Source of the DNA: Tetragonia tetragonoides
Lineage: Eukaryota > Streptophyta > Magnoliopsida > Caryophyllales > Aizoaceae
DNA length: 64,000 nt
Direction: 5' to 3'
Assembly: GCA_038025085.1 (NCBI GenBank)
Contig: CM076147.1
Location: 2,485,001 to 2,549,000, forward strand
The position numbers and the translations under genes are program-made. Below the pieces are notes generated by a model, which did no database searches, was not told where the DNA came from, and was given only the letters and a program-made list of their open reading frames with translations. Each line of letters opens with the position of its first letter. Position 1 is the first letter of the stretch. Shown in pieces: positions 11,442 through 24,600 of the stretch.

Positions 11442-11754
11442 TACCAAATATTAGATAAGTGGAAAGAAAACACACTATTACTTACTCTAGTTAAAAATGG
11501 GTGTACTTATATGTTTAGTCATGTAGTCTGTGCTGAGCGACTATAGAGACGGAAATAGTAGTTTCATTTTAAAAGAGGCAACTTCCATCCAAGAGATAAA
11601 GAGAAAAAACATTTAGAGTAAAGAGAAAGAAGACTCAGATCTAACAGCCTTATTACGAGTATTATTCTCACCCTTCAAAACGGTCTGGCAGTCAGATAGA
11701 AGAAAATAATAAAAGGGAAAAAAAGGAAACAAAGACTCAGAACTCAGATTACCG

Positions 11755-11760
<6 letters not shown>

Positions 11761-11800
<40 letters not shown>
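11761..11800. repeat. (GA)20 microsatellite
   Basis: Uninterrupted GA dinucleotides, about 385 bp upstream of the IQD start codon. A CT tract (11995-12016) and another GA tract (12149-12182) follow between it and the gene. Confidence 0.95.
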
Positions 11801-11803
<3 letters not shown>

Positions 11804-11993
11804 GATAAATGAAAATGAAATCAATGAATAATGACGCCTGAGCCAATAAACCTGATGGATTCAAAATTAAAAAGTTAGCTAGATTTTAGGAAAACCTGTT
11901 GAGTTCCGTCTTCTCTCTCTCTCTTTTACTCAACAGGAGGGACAAACAACACAAAGACACACTAGTTGTTCTAGTCTCCAAACCTTCTTCTCA

Positions 11994-12024
<31 letters not shown>

Positions 12025-12142
12025 CCCCCTTGATTCCCTCCTTCCTTATTTACTGGTTCAAGTCCCAATATATACAACAAAAAAGAAAGAATCCATAGAA
12101 TCCCATATAGGGTAAGGTAACATATATCAGTACGCTCTTATT

Positions 12143-12148
<6 letters not shown>

Positions 12149-12182
<34 letters not shown>
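12149..12182 (+). repeat. (GA)17 tract in the IQD 5' leader
   Basis: Perfect GA repeat ending 2 bp before the IQD ATG, so it is almost certainly transcribed as 5' UTR. GA/CT tracts are known binding sites for plant BPC (GAGA-binding) factors; that role here is inferred from the sequence only. Confidence 0.9.
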
Positions 12183-12184
<2 letters not shown>

Positions 12185-12185
<1 letters not shown>

Positions 12186-15100
12186 TGGGGAGGTCACCAT
12201 CTTCATGCTTGAAGATCATAGCATGTGGCAGTGATACTGCTGAGAATGATGATGCTACTGAGGTAAAGTAGTACTGTTTAATCATTATTTTAGTACAATT
12301 GTTGTTGTTGTGAGTTGAAAGGTTTGATTTTTATTTTGTGGGTCAGTTTTGGTTGGATTGCATCTGCATTTGGTGTTTTTGTATGATCAGTGTTTGTAAC
12401 TGTTGTGTTTGGGTTTGTAGTAAGTAAATCAGGGTTATTTAAGTTGTTTTTTTTTAGGATATTTTGGTGTTTGATTAATTGTTAGTAGTTTTAGTGTGAG
12501 ATCTGATTGATTGAGGCTTTTCAAAGTACTTTGAACTTATTAGTATTTGGATCAAAGTGATTGGAAGTATACATGATTGGATAAAGCATGTGTTTTTGGT
12601 TGATTTGGTTAATGGAGTTTGATTTAATGTCATTTGGGTAGATTTTACTGTTCATGGGTTCAATGGGTTTGAGGTTGTGTTGTGTAGTGTCAAAGTGTGA
12701 ACCATTGTTTAGTTAAGGCAGGGATTTGCTTTTAGTTGGATCTGAGTACTGGATTGAGATGTGTTTAATGAGTTGCATTTCAATTTTCATGTGGGTTGCT
12801 CACAATTTGCATTGTGAACCAAAGATACAAACTTTGAGCACCCTAGAACAGTTGAAACTGTTCATGCCACCAACATTGAGTTGTGATCATGTTACACTAA
12901 ATTCCAACTGCTGCCATAGTGTCATGTCATATACTTTTTTGACTTGTTTCGTTGTCTGAAAAATAATATTTTTCCTAACGGCTACACCAATGTTGTGCTG
13001 CTCACTTCATCGGTTGCTCTTCTCTCGTGCCACTTTGAACATAAAATATAGAAAATATAAAATATTAGTTTGACACACACTACAAACCCTCTCTTTGTGA
13101 GGCTGCCAACTCTGTTACTCATGCTGAACAAGTAATTGTACATCAAGGTTACCCAATGCCTCCAAAGAGGCTCCCACCCAAGTCGAATAAGGGGCGGCCG
13201 ATTGTATGCAGCCTTACCCTTGCGAAAACATAAAAGCGGTTTCTGTTTGACCCTTGATCCGAAGTTGCAGCGACCATAAAATAAAGAAGAAGTGCAGACT
13301 ATTTATGAGCCATTTTGATTTAGTTCATTATATTCCAAAGCCAAAGAATAGTGAATCTTTTGGCTCCATTAGAAATGGACCTCTAAAAAGGTAGTTGTAT
13401 TGGCTAATATTTAGGCAAAATCAATTTTGGGAATAATTTAAAGTGTCCATCTCACACGGGTATGTTGGGCAAACAAAGAATAGGAGCTACATAGTCTAGT
13501 ATCTTGCATCAGGTTTCTGTGTTATGGACGATGGACATTGAGGGTGAATGTAGATTCTGCGGGACACAGGAAGGTCAAAGCGATAAACCATAACAAATAA
13601 GAAAGATGTACCACCATGCTAGCAGAAAAATCAAAAACTGAAAGTCCTTTGGTGTTGTAGACACCAGACTGCTTAGATACATTTTCCATGAAATTAACTC
13701 TATTTAATACAGAAAGCAATTTGAGAATTAGAGATGAAGCTGAACAATGGCAAATACTGATGCTCTCCATTTTAATGAAAGCTATATTTTAGTGGTAGTT
13801 TGCACTTGTCAATCCTTGGACCTAATCTACATGCCTTTGCATAAATTAGGATTCAAGTGTATTTTGCTTCTCATAAGTCATAACTTTGGTGTTTATATGA
13901 TGAATACTCCTATATTGCAATTAAACTCAAGTTCTTTGACGGGGATCTAGTGTGGATATGATGAATATATTGCAGTTAAACTCAAGTTCTTTGACGGGGA
14001 TCTAGTTTCGATACTGCCCTAGACTTGGGCCAAGTTTTGTAATGTGTTGGTATGACTTGTCCTTGTTTATAATGCATGAAGTCTGAAGAAGTTCCAATTC
14101 TGCTATTTTTTTTATTTTTTTTTATAATTTGAGCTTTAGCATGCATGGCGGTGCCACTTATTAATGGCATTTTCAGTTTTGAGTATAGAGCTCTCTATTG
14201 GCCTATGAACAATTGGGCTGTTGCGGGCTGGAACATTCAATATGCTATGCTATGAAAGCATTTAAAATTGTACTTGAATTTGGGAACTAAGATTGTGTGG
14301 TTCCATCTTTGAGGCATCTTGTGAGCAATTCTTCTGAGATATCTTGTAGAGAGATATGCCAGGCTAATGTGTCTACCGTCAAGCCAAACTTATGAAAATT
14401 GCTAGTTTACACTAGGCAAGATAGGGAGATCAAAGCACAAGCCACCAGTGCTGAACTAAAATTCAAAATGAAGGAAATTTGCTTTGGACATCTCTACCTC
14501 TAGCCATTTCTGTAGTAGTGGAGCTTGCAAATTGCAAACCTCTAAATCTTTTCGATATATCGTTCCTTTATGACTTTCTGATTGGTGCGTTTCAATTTGT
14601 TTTGCAGACCAAAACATCGGGTGATAAACGTGGGTGGAGTTTCAGAAAGAGATCTGGCAGGCATCGTGTACTAGGCAACAATGTCAATTCAGAAACCTCC
14701 ACTACTACAGATAAAGAGATTCCACAAGGAATTAATTCAGATTTCCAAGCACCAGTTAAGTCTAATTGTCCTGATGAGAAGTGCCAGCTACCGAGACCAA
14801 TTGAGAAAATTACTGAAACAGTTATTGCTACAGAACATAGTAATGAATCAAAAACATCTGCTGTGGTGATTACTTCAGGAACGGATAGCAGTGTGACATA
14901 TGCAGAAGCAAAAAAATCTCCCACAGTTGTTACTTTTGAAAATGGTGGCCATGCAATAGCAGCTGAATCAAAACTGGGTAGTCCCGAGGTTGCTTCAGGA
15001 AATGATCGCAATACAGCATCAGCTGAATGCAAAATGGGTGATTCAGTGGTTGTTTCAGAAGTTGATTGTAGCATCACATCAGCTGAACCAAAAATTTCTG

Positions 15101-18100
15101 AGCCTGTGGTTGCTTCAGAAAACAGTGGTGATGATGGTGTTGTCATGGATGAACCTGTTGCTATAATAATTCAAACGGCCATAAGAGGATTCCTTGTATG
15201 TTTCTGCTTCCCATAACTTATGTTTTCGGAGGTGTACCTTGATGTTTTACTAATGCATTATTGATATCTAATTTGACAGGCTCAAAGAGGATTTGTTCAG
15301 TTAAAGAGTACCATCAAACTGCAAGCTGCTATACGAGGATATCTGGTGCGGAGGAATGCTGTTGAAACTCTTCATTGTATCCGAGCCATTGTGAAAGTTC
15401 AAACCCTTGTTCGTGCTCGTAGTTCAAAGCAGTTGGTAAGCTCCGTTTCTGTTTGCAACCATGTTTCTTCCGCTTTTCTTGTATGGTAGTTGTTGGTTCT
15501 TCCCCCTTCACAATATGGGATGTTATTCCCCGAGGCTGCTTTATCATTTCTGAATCTTCAAATGTTTTCCATTACTGGATTATGTGCTTGCTGCAGCCTT
15601 AAGCCGTTTTAGCGTAGAAGGTGATATGAAAACAGAATCTTGCCATAGATTGGAAATTTGGAACCTTTTGGAGGCATTGGGTGGTTGGTGTGGTTTTGCT
15701 TGGTTGTGTAAAACTAAGCCTTATTCTTGAAGGATTTGACTACTAATTTGTATAGAAACTACAACTTGCTTTTAGATGGCATTTCATTTCCTATAAGGTT
15801 TCTGAATCGTCTAAAAGCCATTTAATGTCAATATGAAACAGGCAAAAAAAATTTAATGTCAATATGCATTCATGTAACTCTGCTAAATAAATAAATAAAT
15901 AAACCCTGCTTTCTCATTTGTGTCATCTGTTGGGAAAGGAAACCTATGTAGCAACGCTGTGCTTTTGAATACTTATGGTTGGCTGGAAATACACTTGTTA
16001 GTTGTTTGAGGGAAGTTAGATTAGTTTGTACCAGGGTGCTTAAAACATGGATGTACTGGTCAAGTGGTCATGGTTGGTTCTAATCCTTTAGCTTGTTTGA
16101 TATAAACACCCAGATACAGTATACATCAAACTTTAAACTTCTGTAGTCAGACATCAGAGTGAGTGTTCAAATTGGACTGATTTCAACCAGTCTTGTATGG
16201 AAGCTCATTTTACCTATTTATTTGTGTGGCCTTTCTATCCATCCACATACATTCGTTTATTTGATGAGCAAGCTTTTTACTTCAACATGTATTATTTTGT
16301 TAGGGAAGTCTTGGATGCACATCCTTCTATCTTCACAGCTTATAGTATTCGCTAGTGTGCGCTCATGTTCTTGTAATATCTGCTAGTCGTCTTTGTGATC
16401 TATACATTTTCGTTTCAGGACCAGAAAATTGAATCAAAGGAGGCACAATTTTCCTCTGTGAAGCTGCTCAAGAACAGTTTTGCTCGCCAGGTAAACTTGA
16501 CATGTTTCCATTGCAACTTGTGCGTGGCTTTATGTTGTGACATTCTTCATTTCTTTGTCAAATGGAGACTGATTTTGTGTCATTCTTTAGCCGTTGGAGC
16601 CATCACAAAAGCCCAAATCTATGAACATTAGATGTGATCCACTGAAGCCCAATTCGGCCTGGGGGTGGTTGGAGAGGTGGATGTCTGTCTCAACATCTGA
16701 AGCTGATCAGAAATCAGAACATAGTGTGGAACCAGAGGATGAAACTCAAGTTCAGGAAACTACTGTGCACACAGATCCTGAGTTGTCGCCCATAGTTCAT
16801 TCTGATTCAGTAAATTCAATGTTAGATACGCCTGCTGAAGTGGCAAAATCGGAGAAAAGTGAAGAAAATCACATCATTGATGATGTTAACAGTGTTGATT
16901 TCCAGTTATGCTATCCTTCATCAACAGAAGTGGAGACAGAGCAGAGGACAGAAATAATTGAAGATGATGTGGCTTCTCTCGCTGACGAAAGTTTACACAT
17001 ACTAGCAGAGCCCATTTCTGTCGTAGATGAATCTGCTTTGGAGAGTGAACAGCCTAAGATTTCTGCCAAACGACCAACATCTGAAGAGCTGGATGGTGAG
17101 GCAAAGAAGGTTGCATTTGGCTCAAAGAAGGCAAGTAATCCGGCATTTATTGCTGCTCAGTCCAAATTCAAAGAGCTGAGTTCAGCTGCGAACTCTGGCA
17201 GTGCAGTTAGTTCATCTCATCAAGACGCTGGAGCTGAGTCCCATGTTGACACAGCCTCGTCTGTTGAAGAAACTGTTAAGAAAACAAATGAGCCTAGTAT
17301 AGTAGAAGTTGCATCTTTCCATCCACGGGGTCATGTTGCTGGTTCTGAATGTGGAACTGAACTTTCAGTTTCTTCCACTCTTGATTCACCCGATAGATCA
17401 GATTTTGGGAATGCAGAAGCTGACAGGAACAAATTGTTGGCGGAGACGTCCTGTGATCCTAACAGTAGAGGAGGCCCAGGTGGTGAAGCAAATGGCATGT
17501 CAAGGCACATTGTGACTGATACACCATCGATCTCAATTCAACAGGAAGAGGCTCATGAGAACAATGGTGATATTGATCCAATTGTGGCTGGCGTCAGCCT
17601 TGAGGATGAGCAGAAACTTGAGATGAATGTATCTGAGTTGCAGACAAGTTTAGAACCTGTGAGTTCGGTGATGGCTGCAGACTCATCACAGATGGAACAG
17701 AAGAATCAGTTAAATGGGTTTGATATGCAGATAGAACACGACTCTGGGACAGCAGGTCAAGCATACAAATCATCTCCTGAAGCCTCACCTAAAAGCCATT
17801 TTACTGTCCCAGAATCACAGGGAGCTCAACAGGGAACTCCACAGGGAACTCCTTCCAGCCAAGTATCAATTAAAAGTAAAAGGAACAAGATTGATAAAAG
17901 TGGGTCCAACACAAAGCGTAATTCCCTATCTGCAGGAAAGAGATCTCAATCAACTCAATCAACTCCAGGCCACGACTCTGGTGTAAGAAGCAGTACCGAG
18001 AATTTGTCTAAAGATCATCAAAGTGGGAAGAGAAGGAACTCTTTTGGGTCAACGAAATCTGACAATGATCAAGAGCCCAGGGACAGTAGTGCTCGTAATT

Positions 18101-19318
18101 CTCTACCCAGCTATATGCAAGCCACAGAGTCTGCTAGGGCTAAGGCTAGTTCCCCTAGATCAAGCCCAGATGTCCATGACAAAGAAGTTATCATCAAGAA
18201 GAGACATTCCCTACCTGGTGCTAATGGAAGACAGGGATCTCCCCGCATTCAGAGATCAACATCTCAAGCGGCACAGGGTGCAAAAGCAAATGGTTCCAAC
18301 GGTAATTTCTAAATCCACTTTTATGATGTGACCTATCATTCTACTTTCTTCATTTGCACTTCTATGAACATGGTGAACACTGAAAATGGTCACTCAAGTT
18401 TCAACAGAGCTAAAAGAGTAACAGTTAGAGAACTTTTCAGCTCAATAATAATGGACTGAACCAAATCTCTTGATTACCTGTCCTTTACTTTCTGATTCTC
18501 TGGAAGGGGTTTGTATTGATTAAATGCTTGAATAATAATGGACTGAACCAAATTCTCTGGAAGGATTGAATCAAATGTCTTGAGCCATGCCAATTTATGT
18601 TTTTTTTTAAATGTGGACAGCTTCTTTGCAATTCTAAGAACAAGAGTTTGTATCCTTTAGATACTGTCTTGCACAGAAGTCTTTATGTGACGCACTGAGT
18701 TAAAGGGTGTTACAATTTGACAAGTTAAAAGCAAGAACTATCAATTTACATCAGAATTCTCATGTCTTACTGGAAGATGAAAGGCAATGTTTATTTGCTC
18801 TCCTACTTCTAACTTCCTGCGAGACCACCTTGTGAAAATCTGAACAACACCAGCCTAGTGTAATCCTACTGCCGGCAAAATCCATATAGATGATGTCAGC
18901 ACACATTTCTGCATGCATATTTGCATACCTGCTATTTACTAAGTGAGACTTGCTCCTAGTCCCAGAACACATTTGTTGCCTGACGGGAGATCCTCAATCT
19001 AGACTTGATGGGAATTCCATGTCGTTTGGTTTAGCGACCACCTGAACAACTCACTCTCTAGTCAATCTATTGTAACGAGATAAATTCTGTTTCTGTTGTT
19101 GAAGTTCCATGCTGCAAAAGATTTACTGGTATAATCCGCGTTTCGAGTGACACCGGCCTTATTAGATAAACCTTTTTTATGGGAACTCTGGTTTACATAT
19201 GGCATGCACGTTTATGTTCTTCTCTTTTATCTTTTCTGCCTTTCCTGGAACATAGAAGCCAACAATTTTGACTATTTAACCATGTGTTTCCTTTTCAGAG
19301 AGGAAATGGCAAAGGTGA
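12185..19318 (+). CDS. IQD32: IQ-domain calmodulin-binding protein, IQD32 type
   Basis: Six exons: 12185-12262, 14608-15195, 15280-15435, 16419-16490, 16591-18301, 19299-19318; the CDS is 2625 nt (874 aa) with all splice sites GT-AG. The N-terminus MGRSPSSCLKIIACGSD and KRGWSFRKRS fit the IQD32 subgroup. The IQ67 region spans roughly residues 211-275, with IQTAIRGFL...AQRG, LQAAIRGYLVRR and VQTLVRARSS as successive IQ/IQ-like motifs, split by the phase-0 intron conserved in IQD genes. Residues about 125-198 form four 20-residue acidic repeats. Exon 5 encodes a long acidic, Ser/Thr-rich region, then a DUF4005-like LPSYMQATESARAK near residue 803. A short last exon gives the ERKWQR tail. IQD proteins bind calmodulin and associate with microtubules, membranes or the nucleus. 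If exon 5 is read through, the protein instead ends NGNF. Confidence 0.93.
13135..13285 (-). mobile_element. SINE-like fragment in IQD intron 1
   Basis: The minus strand contains GCAAGGGTAAGGCTGCATAC and GGTGGGAGCCTCTTTGGAGG, phrases typical of widespread tRNA-derived plant SINEs (Au-like). Ends and target duplication were not defined. A shorter relative occurs near 44010. Confidence 0.45.
13895..14005. repeat. imperfect tandem duplication in IQD intron 1
   Basis: ATATGATGAAT...TTAAACTCAAGTTCTTTGAC and GGGGATCTAGT occur twice, at 13895-13950 and 13956-14005, with a 6-bp deletion and a few substitutions. Non-coding. Confidence 0.75.
14883..15123 (+). repeat. four in-frame 60-bp repeats in IQD exon 2
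   Basis: An Ala-Glu-x-Lys anchor (AEAK, AESK, AECK, AEPK) starts at 14902, 14962, 15022 and 15082, an exact 60-bp period. Each unit also carries a Val-Val/Glu-Val plus Ser-Glu or Ser-Gly stretch. The units have diverged to about half identity, which indicates old internal duplication that kept the frame. Confidence 0.8.
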
Positions 19319-21050
19319 TAGGAGACTTAAAGGAGTCACACAGACAGATGCAGCAAGGATAGTCCTTTGGAGTGACCAAGTCAATATACATTAAACTCAT
19401 CTCCTACACCGTGTTCTGCCTAATTACTCAAGCGAGAGCATTAGTTTGGTTTGTCAAATATATAAAAATGATGATGATTTCTTTTGTCCTTTTTTTTTTT
19501 TTTTTTTTTTTTTTGTATATTATATGGTTCCACCAATTTTTCTTCATTTTTCATTGGCAGAGGTTTTAACATCCAGGTTTGCGACTTTTGAGGTTTACAC
19601 ATGTTTGTATGACCATTTTCTTGTGCTACGTATGTTTGAGTTATATGATCTTCTTATATCAACTTTGTTAAATTGCTGAAATTCGTCGTATAATCTCGGA
19701 CGGAAGCCTGATTCACCCTGGTAGATTGACCAAAAATATGCATCCTTTTAGATTCAAAGTTCATCACAGTGCACTGGAAGTAATTATCTAACAATGTACT
19801 CCAATTTATATCAGGAAGTTCATTGCGGATCATCCATGCCAATTGGGCATATATTCCGTAGTATGCTTGGATAGTTGCTAGTGCGGCTGCACCTTTTAGA
19901 AAATAACGGAACCACCGTAATTCACCCCCAAAACACGTGGTAATTGTGAGAGGTGGGAGCATGGTCTGTGACTATTTAATAGTTTCTCGTTTGGAACCAA
20001 GTACAGTCGTTCAAGACAGCATTGTGAAGTGAAGTTACATATGCTTCCTTACTCTAGAAAAAGGAAGGAAAGAAAGTTCATCCAAGAAAAATCTCTATGA
20101 TAAAAATGAGGTATTAACTTATCCGTGTCCTGAGTCCTGATCTTGTGCTGTTTTCAACTTCTTACAGGTTTATTTTCTATACGATCTTGTGGGAAATGCC
20201 CTGGTGGGACTACCACCTATCAGGGATCAAATCCCACTTGTACCCTTCCCCACCCCTTGTATCTGAGCCTAAAATAAGGGGGTCTGGATCCTCTGCGGTA
20301 CCACATTTAGAGCTTCTCACCTAATTACCAAAAGTCTTACAACGCGCCTTTGACCATTTTTCATGTATTTCATTTTCATGGGAGTCATATCCATCACTAT
20401 TCTTATAAACCCATATTTATGACAAGCTCATTTTCATGGGAGTAATTATCGAATTGAACTCTTGATTGGAATTTCCTTCAAGTTCTAGCTAGATCTCCAA
20501 ATTCTATGAAATATAAAAGCACACTTGATAATGATCTTCATTAGACAGATCCCCGCTTAATTACCCATTTTGAAACTACACAATGACAAATTGACAATGA
20601 CTCTAATCATTGGAAGATCCACGTTGAACCAGTCCATAACTCCATACTTACATCTTCATGCATCCATGTCAATTGAAGGAACATTTTTTCCTTTTTCTTT
20701 TTTTGTTTCCTTTGGAATATGGGAATATTTTTGGCACTTGGTCAATAAAAAGGACACTCCCATACTCACTCATGAAAAGAAAAGAGAAGAATTTTACACA
20801 GGTTCCCAATTCATCATAGAAAAACAAAAAAAAGGGACCGTTTACAGGGTGTCAAAATTGACAAAAACACCCCTGTAAGATTTGAAAAAGAACCACACCG
20901 TTACCACCACTACATTTAAATCAAGTCAAAGGCCATAATTGGCAATTTAATCACCATAATTAGCGAAAAAGCCGCCTTGTATATTGTTAGTGGGGTTAGT
21001 AGGAACAAGAACAACAAGGTGTACGCTGACCAACCAGAGTTCGCTGACTA
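19319..21050. other. IQD 3' region and intergenic spacer
   Basis: Contains a 25-T run (19490-19514). The minus strand next to it is open from 19962 to 19654 (LKGAAALATIQAYYGIYAQL...), which may be a decayed LINE 3' part whose poly(A) tail is that T-run; no target duplication was seen. A fragment near 20215 (GATCAAATCCCACTTG) resembles a SINE B box. No gene is supported between the IQD stop and the BAK1 leader. Confidence 0.4.
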
Positions 21051-21056
21051 GTCAAG

Positions 21057-21105
21057 TCTCTCTCTCTCCTCTCTCTCTCCTCTCTCTCTCTCTCTTTCTC
21101 TCTCC
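21057..21105 (+). repeat. CT-rich tract upstream of BAK1
   Basis: An imperfect (CT)n tract about 600 bp before the BAK1 start codon, probably in the promoter or the 5' leader. The leader may be interrupted by an intron (a GTATG follows at about 21319), which cannot be settled without transcripts. Confidence 0.75.
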
Positions 21106-21693
21106 ATCTTCATCTTTTTCCCGTCAGTAATCTCAGGCGAACTCAGAAAAAAAAAAGCTCTCCCAAACACAGCCTTACTGTCATCACTACTGACGTCACT
21201 TCTGACATTAGCGATTGTTGGGTTTTCTTCTCTGTGTTTCGGTGATTCTGAGCCGTTGATTTCGCCGTGATTTCGCGCGATTGCCGTCGATCTTTCTCAC
21301 TGCTGGTTACCATTGTGGGTATGAAATATTGCCAATATTTTTTGCAATTTGAAATCTTTTTGATTTTTCGTTTCTGGGTTTTGCTTTAAATATCATTTTG
21401 TGATTTGGGTCATTGAATTTTTGACCCCTTCAATTCAATATAAACAAAATTAAAAGAGTTGACTATGTTCTGGTTTGATTGACCCATTTGATTTTGCTCG
21501 ATTTTTGGCAGTTAATCTTAGTACATGGTGGTGATTTGAAGTGAGCTGAAGAGTCTAAGTGGTTGTTTTTTCTGGGTGCCCAAGAGGGTTTTAGTGTAAT
21601 TCGTTTTCTAGGTAATCATGAAAAGTTGTCATTGTCGATAAAGAATACAAGTTCCTTGCAATTTTGAGCCATTTGAGAAGATCCTGAAGCTAA

Positions 21694-24600
21694 ATGGAGC
21701 AAGGGGTCTTGGCTGTATCAGCTCATTTTTGTTTGATTTTGGTGCTCAGTTATTTTGTGAGCGTCTCTGGTAATGCTGAAGGTCAGTATCTCTCTTTATC
21801 ATACTGTTAAGTTATTGATCCTGTGACTAGCTAATATTTATTTGTCATTTCATTGTAGTAGTTTGTATATGGAACTCTTGGAAATTAGATGCTTAAACGA
21901 GAGAATAGGAAAATATGTTTTAGGGAGCCCTAGTTATCAAGTGGAGACTGATCATATATTCTTGTCAAGGTTACTTGTTGGAATGTGGATTGATCATAGG
22001 ATACAAAAGGGAATGTGGGACTTAGGGTGGCATGAAATGCGGATTTCTTTAGGTAGTTTGAATTTTGAACATGTGTAAGTCGTAGTTTGATGATGTCGGA
22101 CCTTGGTTCTAAGTGCATAACAATCTTATGTTGCACTAAAACATGGACATAATGAGATAGGAGTAGTGTATTTTCACTCTTCAATTGGTTTAGCATGTCC
22201 GCTAGTTTGCTAGTTCATGTTGTATGTTATGCATACTTCCTCCTTTTGTTTTGAATATTTGGCACCATTCTTATGCATTAATGCGAGTGATCAAAACTAC
22301 AGTTTGCTAGAGATAGTGAATTATGGTAAACCTGATATGGCAAGAAATTTGTTTGAGCAGACCAAACGACGATGAGTGGATGAAAAGGCACTCTTTGGTT
22401 CAATTTGTTGTGCAAAGTGTATATTAACAGAAATCAGAGTATGGTTCTTCTGCTGGAATTACTTTTCTTTTTTAGATGAAGAGAAAATGTATTTTAATAG
22501 TAAACAAAATTAAATAAAAAAGGATAGTGTGTCGTGTACAAAGTTGCTAGCTACAAATTGGCCCAATATTGCTCGAATTCTGAAATAGAGTAGATACTAA
22601 AGCCCCCAGCAGCTTTAGATCACAAAGAAGCTAAGAAAGACACTATATTCCAAAGCATGTCAGGAGAGATAGGTGTGCCTTTGAAAATGCCTGTGTTCCT
22701 CACTTCCTCTCCAAAAATTACACCAAAGTGAACTGCCTAAAGAGCATTACGCCACAAGTTCTCTCCTTCCCCTTCCCAAAGGCCACAAAATGGGTCTGCT
22801 GGAGTACTCTTAATCTAGAACTGGAAAGTCAACCTCCTAGATTTTCCTGTTCCTTATCTTGTTTTTCTTAGTTTCCCTAGACGGTGCAGTTGGAATGTGT
22901 ATTGATAGTTCTACTAGCCTCTGATTATGGCCTGCTGTGGAATGCAGGTGACGCTTTAAATGCGCTCAAGAGCAGTTTGTCTGATCCTAATGGAGTATTA
23001 CAAAGTTGGGATGCTACCCTTGTAAATCCTTGCACATGGTTCCATGTTACATGCAACCCTGAGAACAGTGTCACTAGAGTGTAAGCTGAGGAATTTTGAC
23101 GGACATTGTTTACTTGCTTGCCAATTTTTCCTAATTGTTTACTAATAATCAAGTTGATGAATCTCTGTGCTCAGTGATCTTGGAAATGCTGATTTAACTG
23201 GTACACTTGTTTCACAACTTGGTCAGCTTCCAAATCTCCAGTACCTGTAAGTTGATATCATACCAGAAATTCTTTTTGGGCTAGATAATGTTTTCTCCAT
23301 TACGTGTTCTATTGATAGTTCATTATGCATGGAAGAGTGTCCGAGATTTCTGTACTAAAGGTGCCTGGCTATTTAAAAATGTGTATTGGGAATTTATGAC
23401 TTCTACTTAGCCTGATTGTTTTCTGTTAATTTTCGATTGGTTGCTTTTTATAGTTGATAGTTTTATGGCCCAAAATGACGTTTAGTTAAAAGAGTAAATA
23501 GCTGAACTAAACAAAAAACAAAAAACAGAAAGATGAAAAAGGAAGGAGTGTATGATTGCAAATTGTTGACTGACAACACTAATCAATGAATTATATGGTC
23601 ATGCATACATCTAAATTAATTATGCCATTCAGTCCCTGTCATAACTTTATCTGGAAGAAATACTTTTTCAGCATGTTAGCCTGCCCATATCAAGTAATTT
23701 TGGGGTAGTCTGGCAGTCTCTGATTGTCGGGATTCAAAATGAGGTGTTATTTAGTGAAATGAGAGGCCTCGAGCTCATAAAATGTTCTGCTTTGTCTTTT
23801 GCTGCCTTGCTGGTTACTGCTTGAACAAAGATTGAGCAGAGCTTATTGGGCGATGAGGGTTTGAACTAGTTAAGAGCTCGAGTGTGTAACATTTGAGTTG
23901 AGTCTACCCATTGTCTGTTGAATGCTGTCAAGTCCTCTTCCTAAATGTAGCAACCAAACTCGCATTGTTCAGGGCTTCTAGCAATCAAGCGGTTGAAGTT
24001 TATTTAATTGATAACATGTAACTGTTAAGTAGAACACAATTCTTTAATTGATGTGATCATTGGCCACAAAGAAGCAAACAAAGAGGGGCTGAGAATCGTA
24101 GAAACACTAAGCCACGTGGAAGTAATGGAAATTAGCTAAACACCAAGAATAATTCAAACTTTCTGTGAAAGATGCATAACAGGGAACCAAATTATCAAAT
24201 TTTTTTGCCGTGTGCAAGTTAAATTCATGTTTATAAGCTTTCTTGCTCGGAAATTTGAATGTAGACTTGATTGATATACACATTCCCCAAAAATGCAAAC
24301 TTAAGTCCGACATTTGAATGAACAAAGACTTAAAATGCATAGTCATACAATTAGTAGATTCAATTGCTACTTTTGACAGTGTATGACTGCAATACAATAG
24401 GAATGGGATGGCATTACAAGTGATTTTATAATGAAATTTGAAATTGTTAATGTTGCTAGTGTATGCTTGGACTGGCGAATATTGTGTTTTAATTCTTGCA
24501 TTACTTAAATCAACTGTACTTTGAATTTCTGTGGACAAAGTGATGAACTGAATCGAGATCTTCAGGAAACTTAAGGTCATCGATGCTACTTTATCAAAAT

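Noticed and set aside
14592..15146. 184-codon minus-strand frame opposite IQD exon 2
   Set aside because: Shadow of the IQD coding frame and its 60-bp repeats; the plus strand has splice-supported coding.
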